From: Ephydatia muelleri
Taxonomy: Eukaryota; Porifera; Demospongiae; Spongillida; Spongillidae
Length of the DNA: 64,000 nucleotides
Assembly: GCA_013339895.1 (NCBI GenBank)
Contig: JABACO010000009.1
Coordinates: 5,486,891 to 5,550,890 of the forward strand
Direction of reading: 5' to 3'
Shown here: positions 1-14,200 of the stretch, in pieces
How the letters are laid out: each line of letters begins with the position of its first letter
Numbering within the stretch: position 1 is the first letter of the stretch
Program-made: the position numbers and the translations under genes
Notes under the pieces: model-generated
Database searches by the model: none
Told to the model about the DNA's origin: nothing
Seen by the model: only the letters and a program-made list of their open reading frames with translations

Positions 1-1946
1 GTCTGAATGTAACCCATTTTATCACAAGGATTTTAAATGTGTCAACCCTGGATTGCCGTCTCCCAAATGACATTACCAATCCCCAAGCACGTTAGTGGTA
101 TTATCATAATAACAATAATAATAATAACAAAAGCACGTGATCTCTTCCAACCCCTACAGGTGGGGGTAGCATGCCGCTCAGGCTCTGAACGTATCATCCA
201 TGGACTTAGGAAATGTATCGATGACCATTGGGATGATGATGACTTTGTGGTTTTTAAAGTGGACATGCTGAATGCCTTCAACATGGTATCAAGACAGGCT
301 ATCCTTGATGAATGTGCTACCTTCTTCCCAGAAATCCTACCCTGGGTTGTTTGGTGTTACGGGACCCACCCTTTCCTCTGGCATCCTCAATTTGGTGTGC
401 AGCAGGGAGACCCTTTGAGACCTTTGTTGTTCTCTCTTGTTCTGCAGAAACTAGCAGCTAGTATTGACGCTGATGAAGAGTGCATTGCCCTCCTGTTTCA
501 TGCTTGGTACCTGGATGATGGGGTCCTAGCAGGTAATCGAGTAGCAGTATCGAGAGCCTTCTTTCTCATCCAGGAATGGGCCCAGCTCTTGGTTTCCACA
601 TTAACCTGGGGAAGTGTGAATTGTTTGCCCGTAGAGGCTTTGTTTCCTTCTGCAATATCGCTGCCCAAATTAGTTATATTGGGAGCCCCGGTGGGTGACT
701 ACATACCTTGCTCCAGGGTAATTGCAGAGCTGCGCACACAGGCCAAACCTCTACTCCAGTGCCTACAAGAGATGGCAGGAATTGACTTGCAAGTGGCTGT
801 CACACTTCTTCGGGTAGCAGGAAGTTATTGCCGGATGGTTCATTTGGCTGGTGCCACCCCACCCCAATTTGGCCTCTGATGCTCTTGAACAGTTTGACAA
901 GGCAGTGAGAGAGTGTTTTTCAACTCTTGCAGTTGATGTTTCTGATGGGGTGTGACATCAGGCACAACTTGGACTTAGGCATGGAGGCCTTGGTCTTCGC
1001 TCTCTCTCACTTCATGCTCCTGCCGCTTACATTGCGTCCTTGATGTCTTCTGGCCATGGATGCTTGGACAACACTTGTCTTCAGCAGGCAGTCACATTGT
1101 ACAATGCCAAAGTCTCTCCACCAGATGCACTCACTGTTGAATCAGTACTAGCTTCTCCACCAACAAAAAAAACTCTGTCCTCCAAAATTGACATGAATCT
1201 CTTCCACGGTTTGTTAGAAAATGCTTCTCCTGCCAACAGGGCTTGCCTCTTATCTGAATCAGCCTCCCATGCTGCTGCCTGGTTATCAGTGGTCCTTCTA
1301 TTCAACTTGGTTTACACTTGGAACCCATTGAGTACCAGGTGGCTGTCCGGTGGTGGCTGGGATTGGACACATCAGAGACTGCAATGTTCCCTTTCTGCCC
1401 AGGTGTTGGTCTGGACCCTTTGGGTCATCATTGTGTCACTTGCCGACATGGAGGAGATGTAGTGTGGTGACACAACCTGCTGCGTGAAGCCATAACTCGT
1501 TTGTGCTGCACTGCCCATCTCAGTATAGCAGTGGAGAAAGGGAGTGGAGGTCATGACCATACTCGTCCAGCTGATGTATTGATTGCTGGGTGGGATAGAG
1601 GCAAACATGCAGCTTTGGATATCACTGTGGCTTCACCACTTTGCCCTGCCATCCTACCTGAAGCTCTGGAGCTGCACCTAATGGAGCTGAGCTAAGAAAG
1701 CTTAATGCTAACAGCACCAAGTGCACGGAACTGGGCTGGACATGTATCCCCATGGCTGTCGAAACATTTGGTCATTGGGGTAAGGAGGCTCAGAGTGTTT
1801 TGTCTATGTTGGCATCCCACCTGTCAATTAGCCTCTCCCAGCCCAGAGCTGCAGTGGTTGCCGACATTTATGGACGTCTCAACATCATCTTGGTGAGGTC
1901 AGTGTCCAGAGCCATCCTCTCCAGACTACCACAATCAGGCTGAATA
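1..1946 (+). mobile_element. REL-type non-LTR retrotransposon, 5'-truncated, decayed
   Basis: Broken pieces of one Pol-like protein run in order on the plus strand. The RT palm comes first (VDMLNAFN near 260, GVQQGDP near 395, YLDDG catalytic box near 510), then the thumb region. Next is a CCHC knuckle (CPFC...GHHCVTC, about 1385-1445) and a C-terminal segment with RPADVLIAGWDRG followed by AALDITVASPL (about 1565-1640). The PD-like/12-14 residues/D pattern near a 'DVTV' strand is the signature of the restriction-like endonuclease of R2/R4-class retrotransposons. Several frameshifts and stops (for example at 877 and 1460) break the frame, so this is a dead copy. The N-terminal half is missing. 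The 3' end runs into an AAT/ATT-rich tract at 2010-2045. RT identity is sure; the clade is inferred. Confidence 0.85.
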
Positions 1947-2134
1947 ATTGTAACTTTGTTTAGATAATTAACACATTTATTACTAGTATGTCATGTATAC
2001 TTGACAACTGAAAATTAAAAATAATGATAATAATTATTATTATTGACTGAATGAATGCATAATATTTTGTGCATCAATTCTACCATCACGTCATTTGTTT
2101 AGAAATAGTACTAAACTTATGAAGAGTCATTCAC

Positions 2135-2203
2135 CTTGGCAAAGAGTCCGGAAATGTTTTCTTTATATTTCTGTACGAATAGGTCAAGTGCTGTTCTCCC
2201 CTT
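2135..2203 (-). CDS. Ankyrin gene exon, terminal repeat helix
   Basis: This 23-codon exon reads KGRTALDLFVQKYKENI and onward. It lies between a pyrimidine-rich TTTTTTTAG acceptor and an AAG/GTGAAT donor. It joins in phase to the preceding exon ending GTIKNE, which completes the usual NxxGRTALDLF loop of an ankyrin repeat. Confidence 0.65.
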
Positions 2204-5200
2204 CTAAAAAAAGAAATGTAACATTACAGTCCATGTACTAAATGGTGCATACACTGTAACTGCATCACGAATGGAACATTGCGCAGTTAAAAGTGGAAGT
2301 AGGATCTAAAAAGCGCACTAAATATGCAACACCTTCTCAACATGTAAGTGTGGCATGCATTTGGCATAGCAGATATATCACTGTGAAAGTATTGAAGATG
2401 ACTGTACGTAGACACTGCAATAGAAATGTGTGTGTTTCATACCTCATTCTTTATGGTGCCGTCAGCATTATATGACAACAGGACTGCCACTATGTCATAA
2501 TGACCCTTTTCAGCAGCGCGGTGAAGGGGAGTGGTGGATCCTGACTGTGTGTGGAGAAAACAATCCAAAAAAATATAAATACATCTCGGGACAATCAAAA
2601 CATACACATGAGTATATCTCAATTAAAAGAAACCTGCACGCAAACAATCCAATAAGGATGCTGAAAGAATAACACAATAATATAGAACATTTGTCAGAAC
2701 AACCAGTGGATCCAAGCGTCATTGACACTAAGGAAGTTCTTCTCTTCCATTGTTGCCATGACTTATCCGTGTATTACCATTTTGCACATGCACATCTGGG
2801 GAAATAGGTTAGACACATCAACAGCATAATGTTTGATGAAAGAAATGCTTCAAACAAGAAATCATCATCATTGGGCATCATTCTAAACAGTTCAACAGCA
2901 CCGTTACAGCAGTGCAGTAATGAAGAAGACCATGACACTAATCATACCAAGTGTTCGGTTTGTGTAAAACAATCCATAGAGTTTCAAGCATCACTTCAAT
3001 CAGTTGAAGTTAAAGAGTAAGAAGGTGTTTATGAAAGTCTGTGGTCAGGAATGAGACAACAGTGATTTTGAAGGTGACTCAGCTAGATATGGTAGTGAAC
3101 AGCTAGCACTACTAACTCAGACTAATTCATGTTCCTCGATCAGCAAAATTCGGCCAAAGCTTAGGTTTTGGGATCAGCAGCCCTTGTGGAGAAGGAGAAG
3201 TCTATGCATGAAAATGATTATGATATTGGGATGTTTATTACAGGACACTCCCATATTATCTTCATATCTGGCAGATAAAGAGAAGTATAAATTTCTCAAA
3301 ACAGAATACAAGTCAACCATTTTTGCTGCATACAAAATGAGAAAATCAGGAAAGACCATACGACTTAAATTTCAGAATAAATGGTGCCTTGCATACTTGA
3401 TCACTTTCACAAGGTGGGGGATATTGTAAGTACTGTGGTCTCTTCTCACATGCTTCAACAAGGATTGACACCATTTTGAAAGATGAGAATTATAATGCTA
3501 TTTCAGATCAAAACAAACACATACTGCTTGTCATTGTGGAGGGCATTAAGCTATGTAGGATGCAACGCTTGCCCTTAAGGGGTCACAGAGATGACAACAC
3601 AGCTCATTCTTGTACAAACCATCCAGTTACTAGGGAACAGTACCTGAAGAAATGTATGACGTCCCAAAAAACAAATTAAAACAATATTTAAAAATCAAGT
3701 CATCCATGCCATTATGTTATCTTTGTGTGAGAAAGTGATGGAACCTTTTAAACTTACAGATGGAGTCACAGATCAGTATGCAAACATGGACATAATATGT
3801 CTTTGTGTAAGATTTGTGGACATTAGCAATACCAAACAGTGTATAATAGTTATTTACACACTTTGGCAGGTGTGCTCCCTGATGGTTAATATTGTGATGC
3901 ACCCACATGAAGAAAGGCAGAAGGTTTAAAACAGTCTCTTGCTATGAGTAAGAGCATTGTGTCATTGATAGTCCCGCTTTATACGCTCGACCCTCTCAAG
4001 GGAGTGTCAATCAAACTTCAGAAGCATGAAGCTGATATAGAAGCCGCTTACAAGCAAAGCCTCTCTGAGAGGGCCTGATCCTGAATGCCGACAACAAGGC
4101 GGTCTCCAATCATTTTGAATATGAGCTGAACAAATTCACGAGTTGGTAGCAAAAGTCAATATACGTGAATAGCAACACAATCTAATCTAATCAATGTTAC
4201 ATACAACATCACTTAAATGTTGATCAGATTTTACGCAACACTTTGCCCTATTGGAAATAATACTCTTAGAATAATCTCAGAATTAATCTGCAACCCACCA
4301 ATTGTTTAGGACACAAACCACTACCGATTAGAGAATAGCGCATCATAAAGAAACTCACCAACAATGAATACAAATATGTACATGTTGGATGATATTTTAA
4401 TTAAAACACACCATCAAAACAAAATGCTGCAACTGTGTTATCCAGGAAACCGCTTATCAACAGCAACATGCAAAATTGGAAGTGGATCTTCTTTTGCCCA
4501 CTTTCAACAGAACGGGAAATTTCGACATAATGTACATCCTCACAGATACTTAAATCAACACATAAATATGAATATAAATACATGCATACTCCCCCTGATG
4601 CTGAATGATATTTGATTTATCATAAGCAAAAGACTTCATGTCACCGCAAACAAATCAAATCATTATAATACATTACATCTCAAAATGGTTATTACACTAC
4701 TAGATTATTTCAACCAGTTTGATAAAACCAGCTCTTAGAAAGATGACACCATTGAACAGCGAACCATGAACGATTTAAACCATGCCTAAAACATTGATAA
4801 AGTATGTTATCCAGGAAACCACATATCAACAGCGTCATGCAACCATGCGTGCGGGCTTCATTTCACCCACTTTCAAAAGAACTAAAATGGTCAACATACT
4901 CAAGACTGCATTTCATCATCATCCCAAATACTTAAAATCATCACACACACAAAAAACAACAATAAACTTACCATCTGATGTAGTATGATTTTTTATTTAC
5001 CATTGAGAAAAGAACGAATGATAAAGAGTTGGTGGTAAACGTTTTCATGGTACCGCAAACAAACCAAATCACTGTTACAGAGTACATCTCAAAATGGCTA
5101 TTACACTTTATAGACCAATTCAACCAATTTGATATAACCAGCTTTTAGAATAATGACTTCATACAACTGCAAACCATGAATGGTTTAAAGCACATGCCTC

Positions 5201-8200
5201 AAACATTTATCCAGGAAACCACTTATCATCAGCTTCATGCAATCAAGCATGCGGACCTCATTTCACCCATTGTCGGCAAAAATGGAAAGTTCAACATAAT
5301 CGATGATTGCATTACATCATCTTCCCGAAAATTAAAATCATCATCATCATACATGTACAAACAAATAAAATCAGTGCTAAATACTCACTAAATGGGTATC
5401 ACACTTCACAGAACATTGTCCCATTTCGGATACAACCAAACCATGAATGGTTTAAAAACACATTCATCATGCAGATCAAAAACATGGAAATGGTTTAAAA
5501 ACACATGCACAACAACCAGCACTTATAATAATGGCATCATGCAACTGGAAACCATGAACGATTTAAAAAAACATGGATCATGCATTTATAAAGTATATTA
5601 TCCATGAAACTACATATCCACAACTTCATGCAATCACGCATGCCGAACTCATTTCACCCACTTTCAAAAGAAATGGAAAGTTCAAAATGGTCTGAGACTA
5701 TCAATTGTATTTAGTAACTACATGTACATATGGACAGCAGTTAAACATAATAGCACACACTGAACTAGTGACTCACTTTATTCATATCAGCTCCAGCCCT
5801 CAACAGCATCTCCACCACAGCTGTATGACCATTTGCAGCTGCACCATGCAGTGGTGTCTGCAACATGAAAGAGATGACATCCATAAACTCCTACTTCGCC
5901 TTAGCAGACAGCAGACATTAACCAATTATAAAGGGCGTTGCCCAGAAATATGAATCATAGTTCCATAGTACATCACTAAAATGGTTATCAATTATTTCAA
6001 CCTATTTGATGTAACCAGCTCTTTGAATAATGGTACCATCATCCTCCCGAATACATTACATGTATGAATACTGATATATGATTAATCATTGTAGAAAAAG
6101 GAAAAGAACGAATATTAATGAGTTGGTAGCAGAAGTCATCATACGTGACTAGCAACACAAAACAAATCAAACATTGTTAAATACTATGTAACTAAATGGT
6201 TATCACACTTGACAAAACATTGATGGATATAACGAGCATCTAGAATAATGTCACGTTTGAACGAATGGTTTAAATCACATGCCTAAACCATTAATAACGT
6301 TGTCCAGGAAACACCTTATCATCAGCTTCGTGCAATCATGCATGCGGAACTCATTTCACCCACTTCAACAGAAATGGAAAGTTCAAAATAGTCAGAGACT
6401 GCATTCCCCATCATCTTTCTGAATTTTTAAAGTTATCATACACACAAATTGAAAAGCGACGAATTTTAACAGACTTACCCTCTGATGTAGGACGATTTTT
6501 GATTCATCATAGTAGAAAATCGAAAAAAAGAATATTAAAGAGTTGGTACAGTAGCAGAAGTCATCATTAGTGACTAGCAATGCAAACAAATCAAATCAGT
6601 GGTAAATTGTAAGTCACTAAATGGTTATCACACTTCACAGAACATTGTCCCCTTTTGGATACAACCAGCACTTAGAATAATGGCACCATTCAACTGCATT
6701 AACCATGAATGTTTTAGAAACACATGCATCCTGCATTTATAAAGCATTTTATACAGGAAACTACTTATCAACAACTTCATGCAATCACACATACCGAACT
6801 CATTTCACCCACTTTTAACAGAAATGGAAAGTTCAAAATAGTTTGTGACTGCATTCCCCATCATCTTTCCAAATTTTTTAAACCATAATATATACAAAGT
6901 GAAAAGCAATGAATAAAAACATACTTACCCACTGATGTAGGACAATGTTTGATTCATCAGAGTAGAAAAATGAAAAGAACAAATATTAAAGAGTTGGTTC
7001 AGTAACAGAAGTCATCATTAGTGACTAGCAATGCAAACAAATCAAATCAGTGGTAAATTGTAAGTCACTAAATGGTTATCACACTTCACAGAACATTGTC
7101 CCCTTTTGGATACAACCAGCACTTAGAATAATGGCACCATTCAACAATGAATGGTTTAAAAACACATGCATCCTGCATTTATAAAGTATGTTATCCAGGG
7201 AACTACTTATCAACAACTTTATGCAATCATGCATGCCGAACTCATTTCACCCACTTTAACATAAATGGTAAGTTTTAAATAGTCCGAGACTGCATTCCCC
7301 ATAATCTTTAAATCATCATACACACAAATTGAAAAGCGATGAATATTAACATACTTACCCACTGATGTACAGTGTACATGTAGGACGATTTTCGATTCAT
7401 CAGAGTATAGAAAAACGAAAGAAACGAATATTAAAGAGTAGCAGAAGTCATCATTAGTGACTAGCAATACAAAAAAATCAAATCAGTGGTAGATTGTAAG
7501 TAACTAAATGGTTAACACACTTCACAGAACATTGTACCCTTTTGGAAACCAGCACTTAGAATAATGGCACCATTGCAAACCATGAATGGTTTCAAACACA
7601 TGTCTCAAGCATTGATATCCAGGAAACCACTTTCATCAACTTCATGCAATCATGCATGCAAATTTCATTTCACCTACTTCAAAACAAATGGAAACGATCA
7701 TCTTCCCGAATTTTAAAACCATCATACACACGAATTGAAAAGCTATGAATATAAACATACTTCCCCCTGATGTAGGACAATTTTTGATTCATCAGAGTAG
7801 AAAAACGACAAGAACAAATATCAAAGAGTTGGTACAGTAGCAGAAGTCATCATTAGTGACTAGCAATGCAAACAAATCAAATCAGTGGTAAATTGTAAGT
7901 CACTAAATGGTTATCAAACTTCACAGAACATTGTCCCCTTTTGGAGACAACCAGCACTTAGAATAATGGCACCATTCAACTCCATTAACCATGAATGGTT
8001 TAAAAACACATGCATCATGCATTTATAAAGTATATTATCCAGGAAACTACTTATCAACAACTTCATGCAATCACGCATGTGGAACTCATTTCACCCACTT
8101 TCAACAGAAATGGAAAGTTCATAATACTTTGTGACTGCATTCCCCATCATCTTTCCAAATTTTTAAAACCATAATATACATAAAGTGAAAAGCAATGAAT

Positions 8201-11200
8201 AAAAACATACTTACAGACTGTTGTAGGACAATGTTTGATTCATCATAGTAGAATAATAAAAAGAACGAATATTAAAGAGTTGGTACAGTAGCAGATGTCA
8301 TCATTAGTGACTAGCAATGCAAACAAATCAAATCAGTTGTAAATTGAAAGTCACTAAATGGTTATCACACTTCACAGAACATGGTCCCCTTTTGGAGACA
8401 ACCAGCACTTAGAATAATGGCACCATTCAACTGCAAACCATGAATGGCTTGCAAACACATGCATTTATAAAGTATATTATCCAGGAAATTACTTATCAAC
8501 AACTTGATGCAATCATGAATGCGGAACTCATTCACCTACTTTAAACAGAAATGGAAAGTTCAAAATAGTCTGAAACTGCATTCCATCATCTTCCCGAATA
8601 CATAATATCGTCATATACCCACGATCATTACAAATATACTTACCTCCTGATGAAGAACGATATTTGATTCAATCATTGTAGAAGAAGGAAAAGAATGAAT
8701 ATTAAAGAGTTGGTATCAGAAGTCATGATATATGATTAGCTACTTAAAATCAAAGGAGTACTTAATACTGTCACTAAACTAACTGATTATCACACTTCAC
8801 AGAACATTGTCCCCTATTGGATACAACAAACACTTAAAATAATGGCACCATTGCAAACCATGAATGGTTTCAAACACATGTCTCAAGCATTGATAGATTA
8901 TGTTATCCAGGAAACCACTTTCATCAGCTTCATGGAATCATGCATGCGAATCTTATTTCACCTACTTCAAAACAAATAGAAACAATCATCCTCCCGAATT
9001 TTAAAACCATCATACACACGAATTGAAAAGCTATGGATATAAACATACTTCCCCCTGATGTAGGACAATTTTTGATTCATCAGAGTAAAAAAATGACAAG
9101 AACAAATATCAAAGAGTTGATACAATAGCAGAAGTCATCATTAGTGACTAGCAATGCAAACAAATCAAATCAGTGGTAAATTGTAAGTCACTAAATGGTT
9201 ATCACACTTCACAGAACATTGTCCCCTATTGGATATAACCAGTACTTAGAATATAATGACACCATTCAACTGCATTAACCATGAATGGTTTGCAAACACA
9301 TGCAGTATATTATCCAGGAAACTACTTATCAACAACTTGATGCAATCATGCATGCCGAACTCAATCACCTACTTTAAACAGAAATGGAAAGTTCAAAATG
9401 GTCTGAGACTATCAATTGTATTTTAGTAACTACATGTACAGTGTACATATGGACAGCAGTTAAACATAATAGCACACACTGAACGAGTGACTCACTTTAT
9501 TCACATCAGCTCCAGCCCTCAACAGCATCTCCACCACAGCTGTATGACCATTTGCAGCTGCACCATGCAGTGGTGTCTGCAACATGAAAGAGATGACATC
9601 CATATACTCCTACTTCACCTTAGCAGACAGCAGACCTTAACCAATTATAAAGGGCATTGCCCAGAAATTCGAATCATAGTTCCATAGTACATCACTAAAA
9701 TGGTTATCAATGATTTCAACTATTTGATCTAAGCTCTTTGAATAATGGTACCATTGAACTGCGAATCATGATTGGTTTAAAACACATGCCTCAACTGATT
9801 ATAAAGTATAGTAATCAAGACATCACTTATCAGCAACTTCATGCAATCATGCCATTTTGTACACTTTCAACAGAACTGGAAAGTTCGACATAATCCAAAA
9901 CTGTAAAACATCATCCTCCCGAATACATTCCATAAATACATGTATGAATACTGATATAGGATGATATTTGATTCATCATTGTAGAAAAAGGAAAAGAACG
10001 AATATTAATGAATTGGTAGCAGAAATCATCATATGTGACTAGCAACACAAAACAAATCAAACATTGTTAAATACTATGTCACTAAATGGTTATCACACGA
10101 CATAACATTGATGGATATAACGAGCACTTAGAATAATGGCACGTTTGAACGAATGGTTTAAATCACATTCCTCAACCATTAATAACGTTGTCCAGGAAAC
10201 CACTTATCATCAGCTTCATGCAATCATGCATGCGGACCTCATTTCACCCACTTCAACAGAAATGTAAAGTTCTAAATAGTCCGTGAATGCAATCCCCATC
10301 ATCGTCCCGAATTTTTAAAGTTATCATACACACAAATTGAAAAGCGATAAACATTAATATACTTACCCCCTGATGTAGGACAATTTTTGATTCATCATAG
10401 TAGAAAAATGAAAAGAACGAATATCAAAGAGTTGGTACAGTAGCAGAAGTCATCATTAGTGACTAGCAATGCAAATTAATCAAATCAGTGGTAAATTGTA
10501 AGTCACTAAATGGTTATCACACTTCACAGAACATTGTCCCCTTTTGGAGACAACCAGCACTTAGAATAATGGCACCATTCAACTGCATTAACCATAAATG
10601 CACATGCATCAAGCATTTATGAAGTATGTTATCCAGGGAACTACTTATCAACAACTTCATGCAATAATGAATGTGGAACTCATTTCACCCACTTCCAACA
10701 GAAATGGAAAGTTCAAAATAGTTTGTGACTGCATTCCCCATCATCTTTCCAAATTTTAAAAATCATCATACACTCAAATTGAAAAGTTATGAATATAAAC
10801 ATACTTACCAACTGATGTACATGTAGGACAATTTTTGATTCAGCATAGTAGAAAAACGAAAAGAACGAATATTATAGAGTTGGTACAGTAGCAGAAGTCA
10901 TCATTAGTGACTAGCAATGCAAATTAATCAAATCAGTGGTAAATTGTAAGTCACTAAATGGTTATCACACTTCACAGAACATTGTCCCCTTTTGGATACA
11001 ACCAGCACTTAGAATAATGGCACCATTCAACTGCATTAACCATAAATGCACATGCATCAAGCATTTATGAAGTATGCTATCCAGGGAACTACTTATCAAC
11101 AACTTCATGCAATAATGAATGTGGAACTCATTTCACCCACTTCCAACAGAAATGGAAAGTTCAAAATAGTTTGTGACTGCATTCCCCATCATCTTTCCGA

Positions 11201-14200
11201 ATTTTAAAAATCATCATACACTCAAATTGAAAAGTGATAAATATAAACATACTTACAAACTGATATACAAGTAGGACGATTTTTGATTCATCATAGTAGA
11301 AAAATGAAAAGAACGAATATTAAAGAGTTGGTACAGTAGCAGAAGTCATCATTAGTGACTAGCAATGCAAACAAATCAAATCAGTGGTAAAATGGAAGTC
11401 ACTAAATGGTTATCACACTTCACAGAACATTGTCCCCTTTTGGATACAACCAGCACTTAGAATAATGGCACCATTCAACTGCATTAACCATGAATGGTGT
11501 AAAAATTAACAACTTCATGCAATAATGGATGTGGAACTCATTTCACCCACTTTTAACAGATATGGAAAGTTGAAAAGTCTGTGACTGCATTCCCCATCGT
11601 CTTTGCAAATTTTTTAAATCACAAAGTAAAAAGCTATCAATAAAAACATACTTACCCCCTGATGTTGGACGATTATTGATTCATCATAGTAGAAAAACGA
11701 AAAGAACGAATATTAAAGAGTTGGTACAGTAGCAGAAGTCATCATTAGTGACTAGCAATGCAAACAAATCAAATCAGTGGTAAATTGTAAGTCACTAAAT
11801 GGTTATCACACTTCACAGAACATTGTCCCCTTTTGGATACAACCAGCACTTAGAATAATGGCACCATTCAACTCCATTAACCATGAATGGTTTAAAAATT
11901 AACAACTTCATGCAATAATGAATGTGGAACTCATTTCACCCACTTTCAACAGAAATGGAAAGTTCTAAATAGTTTGTGACTGCATTCCCCATCATCTTTC
12001 CAAATTTTTAAAATCATCATACACACAAATTGAAAAGTTATGAATATAAACATACTTACCAACTGATGTACATGTAGGACAATTTTTGATTCAGCATAGT
12101 AGAAAAACAAAAAGAACGAATATTAAAGAGTTGGTACAGTAGCAGAAGTCATCATTAGTGACTAGCAATGCAAATTAATCAAATCAGTGGTAAATTGTAA
12201 GTCACTAAATGGTTATCACACTTCACAGAACATTGTCCCCTTTTGGATACAACCAGCACTTAGAATAATGGCACCATTCAACTGCATTAACCATGAATGG
12301 TGTAAAAATTAACAACTTCATGCAATAATGAATGTGGAACTCATTTCACCCACTTTTAACAGATATGGAAAGTTGAAAAGTCTGTGACTGCATTCCCCAT
12401 CGTCTTTGCAAATTTTTTAAATCACAAAGTAAAAAGCTATCAATAAAAACATACTGACCAACTGATGTAGGACGATTTTTGATTCATCATAGTAGAAAAA
12501 CGAAAAGAACGAATATTAAAGAGTTGGTACAGTAGCAGAAGTCATCATTAGTGACTAGCAATGCAAACAAATCAAATCAGTGGTAAAATGGAAGTCACTA
12601 AATGGTTATCACACTTCACAGAACATTGTCCCCTTTTGGATACAACCAGCACTTAGAATAATGGCACCATTCAACTGCATTAACCATGAATGGTGTAAAA
12701 ATTAACAACTTCATGCAATAATGGATGTGGAACTCATTTCACCCACTTTTAACAGATATGGAAAGTTGAAAAGTCTGTGACTGCATTCCCCATCGTCTTT
12801 GCAAATTTTTTAAATCACAAAGTAAAAAGCTATCAATAAAAACATACTTACCCCCTGATGTTGGACGATTATTGATTCATCATAGTAGAAAAACGAAAAG
12901 AACGAATATTAAAGAGTTGGTACAGTAGCAGAAGTCATCATTAGTGACTAGCAATGCAAACAAATCAAATCAGTGGTAAATTGTATGTCACTAAATGGTT
13001 ATCACACTTCACAGAACATTGTCCCCTTTTGGATACAACCAGCACTTAGAATAATGGCACCATTCAACTGCAAACCATGAATGGTTTGCAAACACATGCA
13101 TTTATAAAGTATATTATCCAGGAAACTACTTATCAACAACTTGATGCAATCAAGCATGCCAAACTCATTTCACCCACTTTCAACAGAAATGGAAAGTTCA
13201 AAATAGTCTGAGACTAACAATTGTATTTAGTAACTACATGTACATATGGACAGCAGTTAAACATAATAGCACACACTGAACTAGTGACTCACTTTATTCA
13301 TATCAGCTCCAGCCCTCAACAGCATCTCCACCACAGCTGTATGACCATTTTCAGCTGCACCATACAGTGGTGTCTTCTACATGAAAGAGATGACATCCAT
13401 ATACTCCTACTTCACCTTAGCAGACAGCAGACCTTAACCAATTATAAAGGGCGTTGCCCAGGAATTCCAATCATAGTTCCATAGTACATCACTAAAATGG
13501 TTATCAATGATTTCAACCTATTTGATGTACATGTAACCAGCTCTTTTAATAATGGTACCATTGAACTGCGAACCATGATTGGTTTAAAACACATGCCTCA
13601 ACTGATTATAAAGTATAGTAATCAAGACACCACTTATCAGCAACTTCATGCAATCATGCCATTTTGTACACTTTCAACAGAACTGGAAAGTTCGACATAA
13701 TCCAAAACTGTAAAACATCATCCTCCCGAATACATTCCATAAATACATGTATGAATACTGATATAGGATGATATTTGATTCATCATTGTAGAAAAAGGAA
13801 AAGAACGAATATTAATGAGTTGGTAGCAGATGTCATCATACGTGACTAGCAACACAAAACAAATCAAACATTATGTCACTAAATGGTTATCACACGACAT
13901 AACATTGATGGATATAACCAGCACTTAGAATAAGTCATCATTAGTGACTAGCAATGCAAACAAATCAAATCAGTGGTAAATTGTAAGTCACTAAATGGTT
14001 ATCACACTTCACAGAACATTGTCCCCTTTTGGATACAACCAGCACTTAGAATAATGGCACCATTCAACTGTATTAACCATGAATGGTTTAAAAACACATG
14101 CATCATGCATTTATAAAGTATGTTATCCAGGAAACTACTTATCAACAACTTCATTGCCCAGGAATTCGAATCATAGTTCCATAGTACATCACTAAAATGA

